Shown here: positions 1 to 8,230 of the stretch, one piece after another
How positions within the stretch are numbered: the first letter of the stretch is position 1
How the letters are laid out: every line of letters starts with the position of its first letter
Assembly: GCA_009919985.1 (NCBI GenBank)
Contig: RGAX01000100.1
Coordinates: 1 to 9,660 of the forward strand
Source of the DNA: Opitutaceae bacterium
GTDB lineage: Bacteria; Verrucomicrobiota; Verrucomicrobiia; Opitutales; Opitutaceae
DNA: 9,660 bases
Reading direction: 5' to 3'
The notes under the pieces: generated by a model
The model's input: only the letters and a program-made list of their open reading frames with translations
What the model was told of the DNA's origin: nothing
The model's database searches: none
Program-made: the position numbers and the translations under genes

Positions 1-26
1 AGTAGCGGTTGAGGCAGACTTGGGGC

Positions 27-842
27 ATGATTTTACCTTCCCTCGCGCAACGACTCGCGGAGCGGGAGCGGCCAGCGGGCGCGCCTGTCATGCGGCAGCG
101 ATGGGCGCAGTTGTTGTTTCTGCATTGGGCATGGAATCCATCGGAGATACAGCGCACGTTACCGCCGGGTTTGACGGTTGATGTCCACGAGGGGCGCGCG
201 TGGATCGGGCTTGTGCCGTTTGCGATGGAGGGGGTGCGGCCGCGCGGCTTACCGGCGGTGTGGGGGCTTTCGAATTTCTTGGAGTTAAATGTGCGGACGT
301 ATGTCCATGATGCGCAGGGGCGACCGGGCGTGTGGTTTTACTCACTCGATGCGAACCAGTGGCTCGCGGTGAAGATCGCGCGGGCGCTGTTCCATCTGCC
401 CTACGAGCACGCAACAATGGCGGCGACGGTAGATGCGCAAACGCAGGCGGTCGATTATCGGTCGCGGCGTCAGGGGCAGGCTACGGAGAGTCGGTTTTAC
501 TATCGGCCAGTGGAGGCAGCGCGGCTGGCGGTGCCGGGGACGTTGGAATTTTTCTTGGTAGAACGTTACCGGTTATTTGCGTGGGATGCACGCGGCGAGC
601 GGTTGTTCACGGGGCGGGTGCATCATGCGCCGTATGAGATCGGCGCGGCGGAGGTGTCGAAGTGGGACGATGCGGGGTTGAGCCTAGCGGGTTTTGACTG
701 CGAGGGGCGCGCGCCGGAGCACGTGAGCGTGGCGCGGCCGGTCGAAGTGGGTGTGTGGCCGATGGAGCGCGTGACGGCGCGAGCGAGCACGCGGTACGAG
801 CGTGGGCAAGGTTTGGGCGCGGCGGTACCGACGCCGAGTTGA
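27..842 (+). CDS. DUF2071 / YqjF-like family protein
   Basis: This is a 271-residue protein of the DUF2071 (YqjF-like) family, whose biochemical role is not established; some sources relate the family to the acetoacetate decarboxylase-like fold, which I cannot verify here. The family pattern is clear: MRQRW then LLFLHW at residues 22-34, LPPGL at 45-49, GRAWIGLVPF at 56-65, the hallmark F-x-ELNVRTYV at 84-93, then GVWFYSLDA at 101-109 and LPY at 124-126. There is no signal peptide or membrane segment, so it is probably cytoplasmic. I chose the ATG at 27. The frame also opens from a TTG at 9, and an internal ATG at 90 would begin exactly at MRQRW, but the segment before it (LAQRLAERERPAG) looks like the normal family lead-in. 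It converges on corA with a 9-bp gap and no terminator between them. The family call is firm and the function unknown. Confidence 0.88.
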   Translation: MILPSLAQRLAERERPAGAPVMRQRWAQLLFLHWAWNPSEIQRTLPPGLTVDVHEGRAWIGLVPFAMEGVRPRGLPAVWGLSNFLELNVRTYVHDAQGRPGVWFYSLDANQWLAVKIARALFHLPYEHATMAATVDAQTQAVDYRSRRQGQATESRFYYRPVEAARLAVPGTLEFFLVERYRLFAWDARGERLFTGRVHHAPYEIGAAEVSKWDDAGLSLAGFDCEGRAPEHVSVARPVEVGVWPMERVTARASTRYERGQGLGAAVPTPS

Positions 843-851
843 GACGCGGAT

Positions 852-1817
852 TTAGAACCAGCGTTTGCGCTTGAGGTAGACGACCATCAAGAGCGTTGAG
901 ACAAGGGTGAGGCCGCAGGCAAAGTAATAACCGTGGGGCGACTTGAGCTCGGGCATGTGCTCGAAGTTCATGCCATACCAGCCGCCGATAAGCACGGCCG
1001 GTAGGGTGACGGCGGTGAGAGCGGTGAGGAACTTGATGCCCTCGTTGGCTTCGAAAGCGGCTTTATTGAGGTAGATGTCGAACGCCATCATGAGTCGCTC
1101 GTGGAAGTTGACGGCGGTGTCTTCAAGGCGGGCGAGATTATCGCGGAGATCGCGGAAGTAGGGTAGTAGGATCGGGCGGATGAATTTGCTGTCGCCGCGG
1201 GCGAGGCGGTCGATGACGTCGCGCTGCGGGCGGACGATGGTGCGCAGCCGGGAGAAGTCGCCTCGGACAGAGAGCAGCTCGTTGACGAGTTTTTGCTGCG
1301 CGGAATCGCGGGCGAGGACGTTTTCCTCGAGTTCTTCGAGCTCGGCACGGAGTTCGTCCATGACCGGCTGGTAATTGTCGACTAGGTGGTCGAGCAAGGT
1401 GTGGGCGAGGCGATCGGGGCCGCGGGCGGTGCTTTTGGTGATGCGGTCTAGGGCCGTGGCGACTGATCGCAGGGGCGCACGGTGAAACGTGACGAGGAAT
1501 TCTTTGCCGAGAAACAGGTCGAGTTCGGTGGTGGCAAATTTATCGGTGCGGCTAAAATCAACGGCGTGAGTGACCATGAAGAGGTAGTCTTCGTAGTCTT
1601 CGATTTTCGGGAGCGAGCTCGGGGTGACGCAGTCCTCAATTGCGAGCGGATGAAAATTAAAAACGCCCTCAAGAATGAGTTTGATTTCTTCGTCGGTAGG
1701 TTGATCGAGGTCGACCCAGAGGATGAGGCCCTTGTCGCCGTGGACGAGGCGCAGCGCCTCGAGCTCAAGGTCGCGGCTGACGAGTTTACCCTCGCTGAAG
1801 ACGAACGAATGAATCAT
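852..1817 (-). CDS. corA: CorA family magnesium/cobalt transport protein
   Basis: This 321-residue protein is a CorA-type homopentameric inner-membrane channel for Mg2+ (and Co2+/Ni2+). The signature YGMN lies at residues 281-284, followed by the typical FEHMPEL periplasmic loop (285-291). Two C-terminal membrane segments flank the loop, at about 262-281 and 296-315, and the protein ends in a basic KRKRWF tail as is usual. The N-terminal cytoplasmic domain (about 1-150) has the family segments HPLAIED (56-62) and a P-K-I-E-DYEDYLF stretch (70-80). A long helical region rich in E, L and R (about 150-255) forms the funnel stalk. The length is normal for the family. The ATG at 1817 starts 12 bp after the stop of the upstream PTS IIA gene, so the two are probably co-transcribed. 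No Shine-Dalgarno is visible before the start. All key residues are present. Confidence 0.96.
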   Translation of the reverse strand: MIHSFVFSEGKLVSRDLELEALRLVHGDKGLILWVDLDQPTDEEIKLILEGVFNFHPLAIEDCVTPSSLPKIEDYEDYLFMVTHAVDFSRTDKFATTELDLFLGKEFLVTFHRAPLRSVATALDRITKSTARGPDRLAHTLLDHLVDNYQPVMDELRAELEELEENVLARDSAQQKLVNELLSVRGDFSRLRTIVRPQRDVIDRLARGDSKFIRPILLPYFRDLRDNLARLEDTAVNFHERLMMAFDIYLNKAAFEANEGIKFLTALTAVTLPAVLIGGWYGMNFEHMPELKSPHGYYFACGLTLVSTLLMVVYLKRKRWF

Positions 1818-1829
1818 TGGCCGGGGCGG

Positions 1830-2315
1830 TTAAACAGAGGTGGTGACTTGGAGGCGTTCTTCGGCGGAGGCAATGGCGGCGATAAATTCCTCGGGCGTAG
1901 CGGCGGTGAGAAAGGCGGTGCGGTTGCTCTCGTGTTTGAGCAATTTACAGAGGGCGCTCACGATGGCGAGGTAGTCGGCGGGATTAGTCTTGGGCGTGCC
2001 GAGCATGAAAATGAGGCGGACCTGTTCATCGGCAGTCTCGCCGCAGCGGATGAAGGAAGCGCTGCGGCCGACGGCAAGAGCGATAGATTTGACGTGTTCG
2101 GTGCGGGCGTGGGGCAGCGAAACGGCGTGGCCGATGCACGTAGTCTCGAGTCGGTCGCGGGCGAGCAGTTCGCGGTAAAAACCGTCGAAGTTGGTCACCG
2201 CGGGATGATCGGCTAGGAGTTTGGCGACCTCATGGAGCGCGGCAGTGCGCTGGGTGCTTTTGACATCGAGCGCGATGCGCGAGGGGGAGAGGAGCGAAGA
2301 AATTTTGCCGGTCAT
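1830..2315 (-). CDS. ptsN: PTS fructose/nitrogen-type EIIA domain protein (PtsN-like)
   Basis: This is a single-domain, 161-residue PTS IIA protein of the mannitol/fructose/EIIA-Ntr type. Proteins of this type accept phosphate from HPr or NPr on a histidine. The predicted phosphorylated residue is His69, in the conserved context HAVSLPHAR (63-71), which matches the I/L-P-H motif of E. coli PtsN His73. The rest of the fold is recognisable, with RD (53-54), an LIFMLGTP strand (101-108) and LAIVSALCKLL (116-126). No EIIB or EIIC sugar permease domain is attached or adjacent, which favours a regulatory EIIA-Ntr role over sugar uptake. In proteobacteria dephospho-PtsN controls K+ transport and other envelope or ion functions; any such role here is inferred. 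It is the first gene of a likely operon with corA (12-bp gap) and diverges from the exported protein gene. The ATG at 2315 has no visible Shine-Dalgarno. Confidence 0.85.
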   Translation of the reverse strand: MTGKISSLLSPSRIALDVKSTQRTAALHEVAKLLADHPAVTNFDGFYRELLARDRLETTCIGHAVSLPHARTEHVKSIALAVGRSASFIRCGETADEQVRLIFMLGTPKTNPADYLAIVSALCKLLKHESNRTAFLTAATPEEFIAAIASAEERLQVTTSV

Positions 2316-2424
2316 ACGAGCGATCGGAGCGAGTGAGATTATTTGAAGTCAGGCTCGTGAAAACAGGTTGGCAAGGGTGGAAATGGCGTTGCGCGTGGAA
2401 GGCGTCGGGTTTCACGTTACGCCC
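2316..2424. promoter_or_regulatory. divergent intergenic region (ptsN-corA versus exported protein gene)
   Basis: These 109 bases separate two divergent starts, so promoters for both transcripts should lie here. The minus strand has a weak -35/-10-like pair, TTTTCA and TAATCT, separated by 16 bases (about 2338-2365), but the match is poor. I could not identify a convincing promoter for the plus strand. The plus-strand reading frame stays open upstream to a TTG at 2368, but that 19-residue extension is hydrophilic and would bury the signal peptide, so I treat this stretch as non-coding. Confidence 0.4.
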
Positions 2425-3012
2425 ATGAAACGAAAAATCGGCGCGGTGATTTTGATGATGAGCGTGCTGGCGGGTGGACTTTGCGCGCAGGAAAAGTTTT
2501 CAGAGGCGGTGCGGCCGGAAGATTTTTCAGCGGCCGGATTGACGAAACTTTCGGCACAGGAACGCACGCGCCTCGATGTGTTGGTGGAGGCTTTCAAGAG
2601 TGGCGCGCTCGCGACGGCGCGACGTGAAGCAGAAGCGGCGGCCGCGGCGCGGATCGCGGCGGAAGCGCGGGCGACGCAGGCGGAGCGCGCCGTGGAGCAG
2701 GCGAAGGCCGAGACTAAGCAGGCGAAGCAGGCGGAATCAGGATTTTTAGCGAAGGCCAAGGTAATGCTCACGCCAGGCACCGAAGTGGAATATCTCGCGG
2801 TGGAGAGCCGCATCCGCGGGACGTTTTCGGGCTGGGAGGGTCGGCAGATTTTTACGTTGGAAAATGGGCAACGTTGGCAGCTGGCGAATCCGGACAGTTA
2901 CTACACACCGGAGATGCAGGGGCCGAAAGTGTTGATCACGCCGGCGGCGCTCGGGGGATTCTGGATGAGTTTCCCAGAGCTCAGGAAAAAACTACGCGTG
3001 AAGCCACTCTGA
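2425..3012 (+). CDS. exported coiled-coil protein of unknown function
   Basis: This 195-residue protein is not a named family that I can recognise. Starting at the ATG at 2425, it begins with a classic signal peptide: MKRK, a hydrophobic core (IGAVILMMSVLAGG), then LCA with probable cleavage before QEKF at residue 22. The cysteine at 20 is not in a good lipobox. Next comes an EDFSAAGLTKLSAQERTRL segment (32-50), then an alanine-, glutamate- and arginine-rich helix (about 51-106) very likely to be a coiled coil. A compact C-terminal beta-rich module follows (about 112-190) with GTFSGWEGR (132-140), LENGQRWQL (145-153) and a GGFWMSF strand (177-183). Similar GW-x-G ... L-x-NGQ-x-W modules occur in small exported proteins of proteobacteria, from memory. 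It is probably periplasmic. The gene diverges from ptsN-corA and converges on gyrA. No Shine-Dalgarno precedes the chosen ATG; the signal peptide decides the start. Confidence 0.75.
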   Translation: MKRKIGAVILMMSVLAGGLCAQEKFSEAVRPEDFSAAGLTKLSAQERTRLDVLVEAFKSGALATARREAEAAAAARIAAEARATQAERAVEQAKAETKQAKQAESGFLAKAKVMLTPGTEVEYLAVESRIRGTFSGWEGRQIFTLENGQRWQLANPDSYYTPEMQGPKVLITPAALGGFWMSFPELRKKLRVKPL

Positions 3013-3023
3013 GTCGGCGGACG

Positions 3024-3061
3024 TAAAAATTAAAAAAGGCGCCGGGATGAGCCGGCGCCTT
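3024..3061 (-). terminator. intrinsic terminator of the gyrB-gyrA operon
   Basis: A perfect 10-bp stem (AAGGCGCCGG at 3036-3045 with CCGGCGCCTT at 3052-3061) encloses a 6-base loop. Read on the minus strand, it is followed at once by TTTTTTAATTTTT (3037 down to about 3024), the U-tract of a Rho-independent terminator. It lies 45 bases beyond the gyrA stop codon. On the plus strand only two T residues follow the stem, so it would be a weak terminator for the converging exported-protein gene. Confidence 0.93.
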
Positions 3062-3105
3062 GAGTGAGGGCGGAGCGAAATGCGCCGCGTGGTCTCACGC
3101 TGGAA

Positions 3106-5622
3106 TTACGGTGTCGCAGCGGGTGGAGTTGGAGTTTCCTCTTCACCGCCGGCGGCGGCTTCGAGTTCTTCCGCGCTCTCAACGACGCGCGCAACGCTTA
3201 GCAGTTTGTCGCCGGGGGCGAGGGTGAGCAGTTTCACGCCTTTGCCGCCGCGATTCACTTCGCGGATCGTGTTGACCGGGCAACGCACGCTCTGGCCCTT
3301 GGCGGTAAGGAGCATGATTTCATCGGTATCTTTGACGCTCAGGGCGCCAGCGAGTTTGATCGAACCGTCTTCGGGTAGATCGATCGCCCAGACGCCACTG
3401 CCGCCGCGGTTAATGAGGCGGTAATCTTCGAAGCGCGTGCGGACGCCGAGACCGGCTTCGCTGGCGACGAGGAATTTGGCGGTGTGGTCGACGACTTCGA
3501 TGACATCGAGGTGGTCGCTATCGAGCTTGAAGCGCATGCCCGTGACGCCGCCCGTGGCCCGGCCGGTGGCGCGGAAGTTTTCCTCGCCCGTCTCGGGATC
3601 GCGTTCGCGGAAGCGGACGGCAAGGCCTTGGTGGGAGACGAGGATGAGTTCGTCGTTGCCGGTGGTGAGGACCGTACCGATGACGGTGTCGTTGTCGGCG
3701 AGGTTGATGCCGATGAGCCCGCCGTCGCGGGTGCAGTTGGCGTAGTCGGCGAGGGAGCTTTTCTTGATGACGCCGCTCTTAGTGGCCATGACAAGAAAGC
3801 GATCTTCGGCGAAATCTTTAACGCAGATCATTGCGGCGATCTTTTCGCCTTCCGCGAGGCGGAGGAAGCTGGCGACGGATTTGCCTTTCGCGGTGCGCGT
3901 GCCCTCGGGGACATCGTAGGCTTTTTTGGCATGGCATTGGCCGATGCTGGTCAGAAATAGGATATAATCGTGGGTTGAGGCGGTGAATAAATTCTCCACA
4001 AAATCCTCGTCGTAGGTTTCGGCGCCGATGACGCCCTTGCCGCCGCGTTTCTGCGAGCGGTAGTCGGCGACAGGCGTACGTTTGATGAAACCTAAGTGGG
4101 AAACGGTGATGACGCAGCCCTCGTTAGGGATGACGTCTTCCATGCGGAATTCGCCGGCGGAGCCGATGATCTCGGTGCGACGGGGCGAGGTGTATTTCGC
4201 CTTCATCTCGCCGAGTTCTTTTTTGATCAGGGCCATGAGCACAGCCTCGGACTCGAGGATGGCGCGGAGTTCCGCGATGAGCTTCATGAGCTCGAGGTAC
4301 TCGGCCTCGATCTTGCCGCGCTCCAGGCCGGTGAGTTGATAAAGGCGGAGCTCGAGGATGGCGTCGGTCTGGCGCTCGGAGAGCGGGTACTTCGCCATCA
4401 AGCGTTGTTTGGCTTCCTCGCGATTGGAGGAGGCGCGGATGATTTTGACGAAGTCGTCCAGGTTATCGAGGGCGATGATGTAGCCTTCGAGGATGTGAGC
4501 GCGGTCCTCGGCTTCTTTGAGGCGGAACTTAGTGCGGCGGGTGACGACATCGCGGCGGTGCTCGATGTAGCACTCAATGAGTTCCTTGATGTTCATCTGC
4601 TTCGGGCGCTTCTTATCGAGGGCTAGAAGCGTGACACCGAAGGAGGATTCGAGGGCGGTTTTTTGGAAGAGCTGGTTGATGACAACCTTGGCCTGTTCGC
4701 CGCGTTTGAGTTCGATGACGATGCGGGTGTTTTCGTCGGATTCGTCGCGGAGGTCGCGGATGCCGTCGATTTCCTTTTCGCTGACGAGTTCGGCGATGCG
4801 CAGGACGAGGGTGTTGCGGTTTACGTTGTAGGGGATCTCGGTGATGACGATCTGCTCCATGCCGCCCTTGAGTTCCTCGGTGTGGGCTTTGCCGCGGGTG
4901 CGCACGATGCCCTTGCCGGTCTTAAGGTAGGAGAGGATGCCATCGCGGCCGGAGATGATGCCGCCGGTGGGATAATCGGGCCCGCGCACGATCTCGCAGA
5001 GCTCATCGACGGAAATGCGGGGGTTGTCGATGATGGCGAAGGTGGCGTCGATGATCTCGTCGATATTATGCGGCGGGATGTTGGTGGTCATACCGACAGC
5101 GATACCGGTCGAGCCGTTCATCAAAAGATTCGGCAAGGCGGACGGGAGCACGGTGGGTTCCGTCGTGGATTCTTTGTAATTGGGTACGAAGTCCACGGTA
5201 TCCTCCTCGATGTCTTTAAGGAGGTCTTCGGCGATCGCATTGAGGCGAGCCTCGGTGTAACGGTAGGCCGCGGGTGGATCGCCGTCCACGGAGCCGAAGT
5301 TGCCTTGCGGGTCGATCAGCGGGTAGCGCATGACCCAGGGTTGGGCCATGCGGACGAGAGTGTCGTACACGGAGGAATCGCCGTGCGGGTGGTAATTTTT
5401 AAGAACTTCACCGACGACGCCGGCGCATTTGTCGAAGGAGCGGTTGTGGAGCAGACCTTCGCGCAGCATCGCGTAGAGGACGCGGCGTTGCACGGGCTTC
5501 AGGCCATCGCGGGCGTCGGGGAGGGCGCGCGAGATGATGACCGACATCGAGTACTCGATGTAGGCCGACTGCATGATGTCGGTGATGTTGGCCGAGGAGA
5601 GTTTTTCGTTGGCGGTGTACAC
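3106..5622 (-). CDS. gyrA: DNA gyrase subunit A
   Basis: This 838-residue protein is the breakage-reunion subunit of DNA gyrase (A2B2), which introduces negative supercoils using ATP hydrolysed by GyrB. The numbering matches E. coli: the DNA-linked catalytic tyrosine is Tyr122 in AAYRYTEARL, preceded by Arg121. The quinolone-determining segment YHPHGDSSVYD (77-87) carries the unsubstituted Ser83 and Asp87. The coiled-coil arm spans about 360-470. The C-terminal DNA-wrapping beta-pinwheel contains the gyrase-specific GyrA box as QKRGGKG (524-530), which separates it from ParC. Degenerate blade motifs NRGGSG and NRGGKG follow at 738-743 and 790-795. An acidic, proline-rich tail (about 814-838) ends the protein. 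The start codon is GTG at 5622; the frame closes at a TAA (5650-5652) with no ATG or TTG between, and length agreement with E. coli supports this start. No Shine-Dalgarno is visible. It lies 55 bases after gyrB. Confidence 0.98.
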   Translation of the reverse strand: MYTANEKLSSANITDIMQSAYIEYSMSVIISRALPDARDGLKPVQRRVLYAMLREGLLHNRSFDKCAGVVGEVLKNYHPHGDSSVYDTLVRMAQPWVMRYPLIDPQGNFGSVDGDPPAAYRYTEARLNAIAEDLLKDIEEDTVDFVPNYKESTTEPTVLPSALPNLLMNGSTGIAVGMTTNIPPHNIDEIIDATFAIIDNPRISVDELCEIVRGPDYPTGGIISGRDGILSYLKTGKGIVRTRGKAHTEELKGGMEQIVITEIPYNVNRNTLVLRIAELVSEKEIDGIRDLRDESDENTRIVIELKRGEQAKVVINQLFQKTALESSFGVTLLALDKKRPKQMNIKELIECYIEHRRDVVTRRTKFRLKEAEDRAHILEGYIIALDNLDDFVKIIRASSNREEAKQRLMAKYPLSERQTDAILELRLYQLTGLERGKIEAEYLELMKLIAELRAILESEAVLMALIKKELGEMKAKYTSPRRTEIIGSAGEFRMEDVIPNEGCVITVSHLGFIKRTPVADYRSQKRGGKGVIGAETYDEDFVENLFTASTHDYILFLTSIGQCHAKKAYDVPEGTRTAKGKSVASFLRLAEGEKIAAMICVKDFAEDRFLVMATKSGVIKKSSLADYANCTRDGGLIGINLADNDTVIGTVLTTGNDELILVSHQGLAVRFRERDPETGEENFRATGRATGGVTGMRFKLDSDHLDVIEVVDHTAKFLVASEAGLGVRTRFEDYRLINRGGSGVWAIDLPEDGSIKLAGALSVKDTDEIMLLTAKGQSVRCPVNTIREVNRGGKGVKLLTLAPGDKLLSVARVVESAEELEAAAGGEEETPTPPAATP

Positions 5623-5677
5623 AGAAGAGGGGGCGATGAGCGGTAAACGTTAGGTGGTGGCCGATGCGGGGCGCAGA

Positions 5678-8230
5678 TCAGACGTCGAGGAATTGGACGT
5701 TGAGGGCGTTGTCTTCGATGAACTGGCGGCGCGGGGGGACTTCGTCGCCCATGAGAAGGGTGAATAGGGCGTCGGCTTTGGCGGCGTCTTGGATTGAGAC
5801 TTTGAGGAGGCGGCGTTTTTCGGGGTCCATCGTCGTCTCGAAGAGCTGTTTCGGGTTCATTTCGCCGAGACCCTTGTAGCGCTGGATACTGAGGCCCTTG
5901 CGTCCGTTGGCGCGGATCTGGGTCACGATTTCGAGGGGGCCGAAGAGTTCGGTTTTATTTTCGTTTTTCGTGCCGAGATTTTCGGTGACGGTGTAGCGCG
6001 CGGTGGCCGTGGGGGTGACGGTGGCGATGTCCAGGCCGGTCTTAGCAAGCGTGACGAGAATTTTGGTCATCTCGGTGCTCTCGAAGATTTCGTGAATGGT
6101 GACGCGTTTCTGGGTGGCGTAGGATTTTTTCTCCAGGGGCGCGGCGACCACGTCTGGCGCGAGGGGCTCGACTTGGTCGGTGAGGTCGGCGTTGAGCTTA
6201 TGGGCACTGAGGAAGTCGGCGCGGGCGTGTTCGTCGCGGAGGAATTGGTGGCTCTCTTTGTTGCCCTCGCGGAGGCGGGCGACGTAGCGGGGGAGGGCGC
6301 GCGTGGTGGCGTCCTGGGTGTCGAGGTACTCGGGGAGCGAAGCACCGTAGCGGGTGACGCCGCTGCCGAATTTCTCAAGGAGGGCGAGGTTTTCGACGAT
6401 CTGCTCAATCTGGGCGGGAGCGAAGACGTGCCCGTCGGTGAGGCGGTTAAGCACGATGTCTTCGGAGCCGAGTTCTAGGAGGATGCGGTTGAGCTGTTCG
6501 TCGTTGTCGACGTATTGCTCACGTTTCTTGCGCTTGATTTTGTAAAGCGGGGGCTGGGCGATGTAGATGTAGCCGCGCTCGATCAAGCCTTTCATCTGCC
6601 GATAAAGGAAAGTGAGCAGCAGGGTGCGGATATGGGAGCCGTCGACGTCGGCATCCGTCATAATGATGATTTTGTGGTAACGGGCTTTGGCGGCGTTGAA
6701 GCCGCCGACGGATTCGTCCCCCTCGCCGATACCGGTGCCGCAGGCGGTGATCAGGGTACGGATTTCCTCGTTGGCGAGCACCTTATCAAGGCGGGCCTTC
6801 TCTGTATTAATGAGTTTACCGCGGAGGGGGAGAATGGCCTGGAAGCGACGGTCACGGCCTTGTTTGGCGGAGCCGCCGGCGGAGTCACCCTCGACGATGT
6901 AGAGTTCAGTGAGCGCGGGGTCGCGTTCGGAGCAGTCAGCGAGTTTACCGGGGAGGCCGCCGCCGGAGAGGGCACCTTTGCGGACGGTTTCGCGGGCCTT
7001 GCGGGCGGCTTCTCGGGCGCGGGCGCCGTTCAGGGCTTTATCGACGATGCGCTTGGCGATCGGCGGGTTGGTCTCAAAGTACTGCATCAGGCCTTCGTAG
7101 GTAACAGAGCCGACGACGCTTTCGACCTCGGGGGAGAGGAGTTTGACCTTGGTTTGGGATTCGAACTTGGGGTCGCTGTGTTTGATGGAGATGACGGCGG
7201 CGAGGCCTTCGCGGACGTCGTCGCCGGTGATCTGCGGATCTTTTTCCTTAAGGAGGTTATTCGCCTTAGAGTACTGGTTGATGGCGCGGGTGAGGGCGCT
7301 GCGGAAGCCCGAGAGGTGCGTGCCGCCGTCGGGGTTGTGAATGGTGTTGGTGTAACACATCACTTGGTCGTTGTAGGTGTCGTTGTACTGCAGCACGACC
7401 TCGCAGTGGATCTCGGCGGGTTTGTCGTCGAGTTGGAGTTTGGTTTCCTTGACGAAGCGGATGGGCTTGGGGTGAAGCGGGGTTTTGCCTTGGTTGATTT
7501 GTTTTACGAATTCTTCGACGCCGTCCTTATAGAAATAGCGTTCGGGTTTGGGTTCGGCGGGGCGTTCGTCCGTGAAGATGATTTCCAGGCCGGAGTTGAG
7601 GAAGGCGAGTTCGCGGAGGCGTTGGCCAATGCGGGCGGCGACGAAGACGGTGGTTTCTTTGAAGATCTCGGCGTCGGGCTTGAAGCTGACGTAGGTCCCG
7701 GTGCCTTTGGCTTTGCCGATGACCTCGAGTTTTTTGACGGTTTTGCCGCGCTCGAATTTCATGTGGTGGACGGAGCCGCCGCGGGAGACCTCGACCTCGA
7801 ACCATTCGGAGACCGCGTTAACGCATTTGGCTCCGACGCCGTGGGTGCCGCCGGAGAATTTGTAACCCCCTTGGCCATACTTGCCGCCGGAGTGGAGCGT
7901 GGTGAGGACCATTTCGACGCCGGGGATGCCGTACTGCGGGTGGATGTCGACGGGGATGCCGCGGCCGTTGTCGCGGATGCTGATGGAGCCGTCGACGTGG
8001 ATGTTGACCTCGATGCGAGAGCAGAAGTTAGCGAGATGTTCGTCGACGGAGTTGTCGAGGACCTCGGAAACGCAGTGGTGAAGGGCGCGCTCGTCGGTGC
8101 CGCCGATGTACATGCCGGGCTTTTTGCGGACGGCTTCAAGGCCTTCGAGTTTACCGAGCTTGGAAGCGTCGTAGGCGTCGGCGCCGGCCTGGTTGATCAC
8201 GTTGCGTTCGGAGTCGGATTGATCGGACAT
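5678..8230 (-). CDS. gyrB: DNA gyrase subunit B
   Basis: This 850-residue protein is the ATPase subunit of DNA gyrase. The GHKL ATP site shows EVLDNSVDEH (56-65, with Asn60 for Mg-ATP), DNGRGIPVD (87-95) and GGTHGVGAKCVNA (127-139). The TOPRIM metal site is EGDSAGGSAKQGRDR (447-461) with DADVDG (526-531), and the C-terminal RYKGLGEMNP lies at 784-793. About 250 residues separate DADVDG from KGLGEMNP, so this is the long form with the Gram-negative TOPRIM insert, as in the 804-residue E. coli protein, not the roughly 640-residue Bacillus form. I chose the ATG at 8230 (MSDQSDSE), which leaves a normal hydrophilic leader of about 20 residues before the SKLGKLEGLEAVRKRPGMYIG-type region. The frame continues open for 102 codons upstream, but that part resembles no gyrase and runs antisense into the zinc-ribbon gene. 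It is first in the gyrB-gyrA operon. Confidence 0.98.
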   Translation of the reverse strand: MSDQSDSERNVINQAGADAYDASKLGKLEGLEAVRKKPGMYIGGTDERALHHCVSEVLDNSVDEHLANFCSRIEVNIHVDGSISIRDNGRGIPVDIHPQYGIPGVEMVLTTLHSGGKYGQGGYKFSGGTHGVGAKCVNAVSEWFEVEVSRGGSVHHMKFERGKTVKKLEVIGKAKGTGTYVSFKPDAEIFKETTVFVAARIGQRLRELAFLNSGLEIIFTDERPAEPKPERYFYKDGVEEFVKQINQGKTPLHPKPIRFVKETKLQLDDKPAEIHCEVVLQYNDTYNDQVMCYTNTIHNPDGGTHLSGFRSALTRAINQYSKANNLLKEKDPQITGDDVREGLAAVISIKHSDPKFESQTKVKLLSPEVESVVGSVTYEGLMQYFETNPPIAKRIVDKALNGARAREAARKARETVRKGALSGGGLPGKLADCSERDPALTELYIVEGDSAGGSAKQGRDRRFQAILPLRGKLINTEKARLDKVLANEEIRTLITACGTGIGEGDESVGGFNAAKARYHKIIIMTDADVDGSHIRTLLLTFLYRQMKGLIERGYIYIAQPPLYKIKRKKREQYVDNDEQLNRILLELGSEDIVLNRLTDGHVFAPAQIEQIVENLALLEKFGSGVTRYGASLPEYLDTQDATTRALPRYVARLREGNKESHQFLRDEHARADFLSAHKLNADLTDQVEPLAPDVVAAPLEKKSYATQKRVTIHEIFESTEMTKILVTLAKTGLDIATVTPTATARYTVTENLGTKNENKTELFGPLEIVTQIRANGRKGLSIQRYKGLGEMNPKQLFETTMDPEKRRLLKVSIQDAAKADALFTLLMGDEVPPRRQFIEDNALNVQFLDV

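Noticed and set aside
1482..2216. Plus-strand 244-codon open frame across corA and ptsN
   Set aside because: It is antisense to two well-supported genes and spans their junction. Its Gly/Glu/Asp/Val-rich composition is typical of shadow frames here.
3077..5622. Possible quinolone resistance alleles in gyrA
   Set aside because: Ser83 and Asp87 are both the unsubstituted residues, so there is no sign of target-site resistance.
4663..5646. A 327-codon plus-strand open frame antisense to gyrA
   Set aside because: It has the same composition artefact as other antisense frames (Gly/Val/Asp-rich) and is covered entirely by a well-supported gyrA apart from its last few codons.
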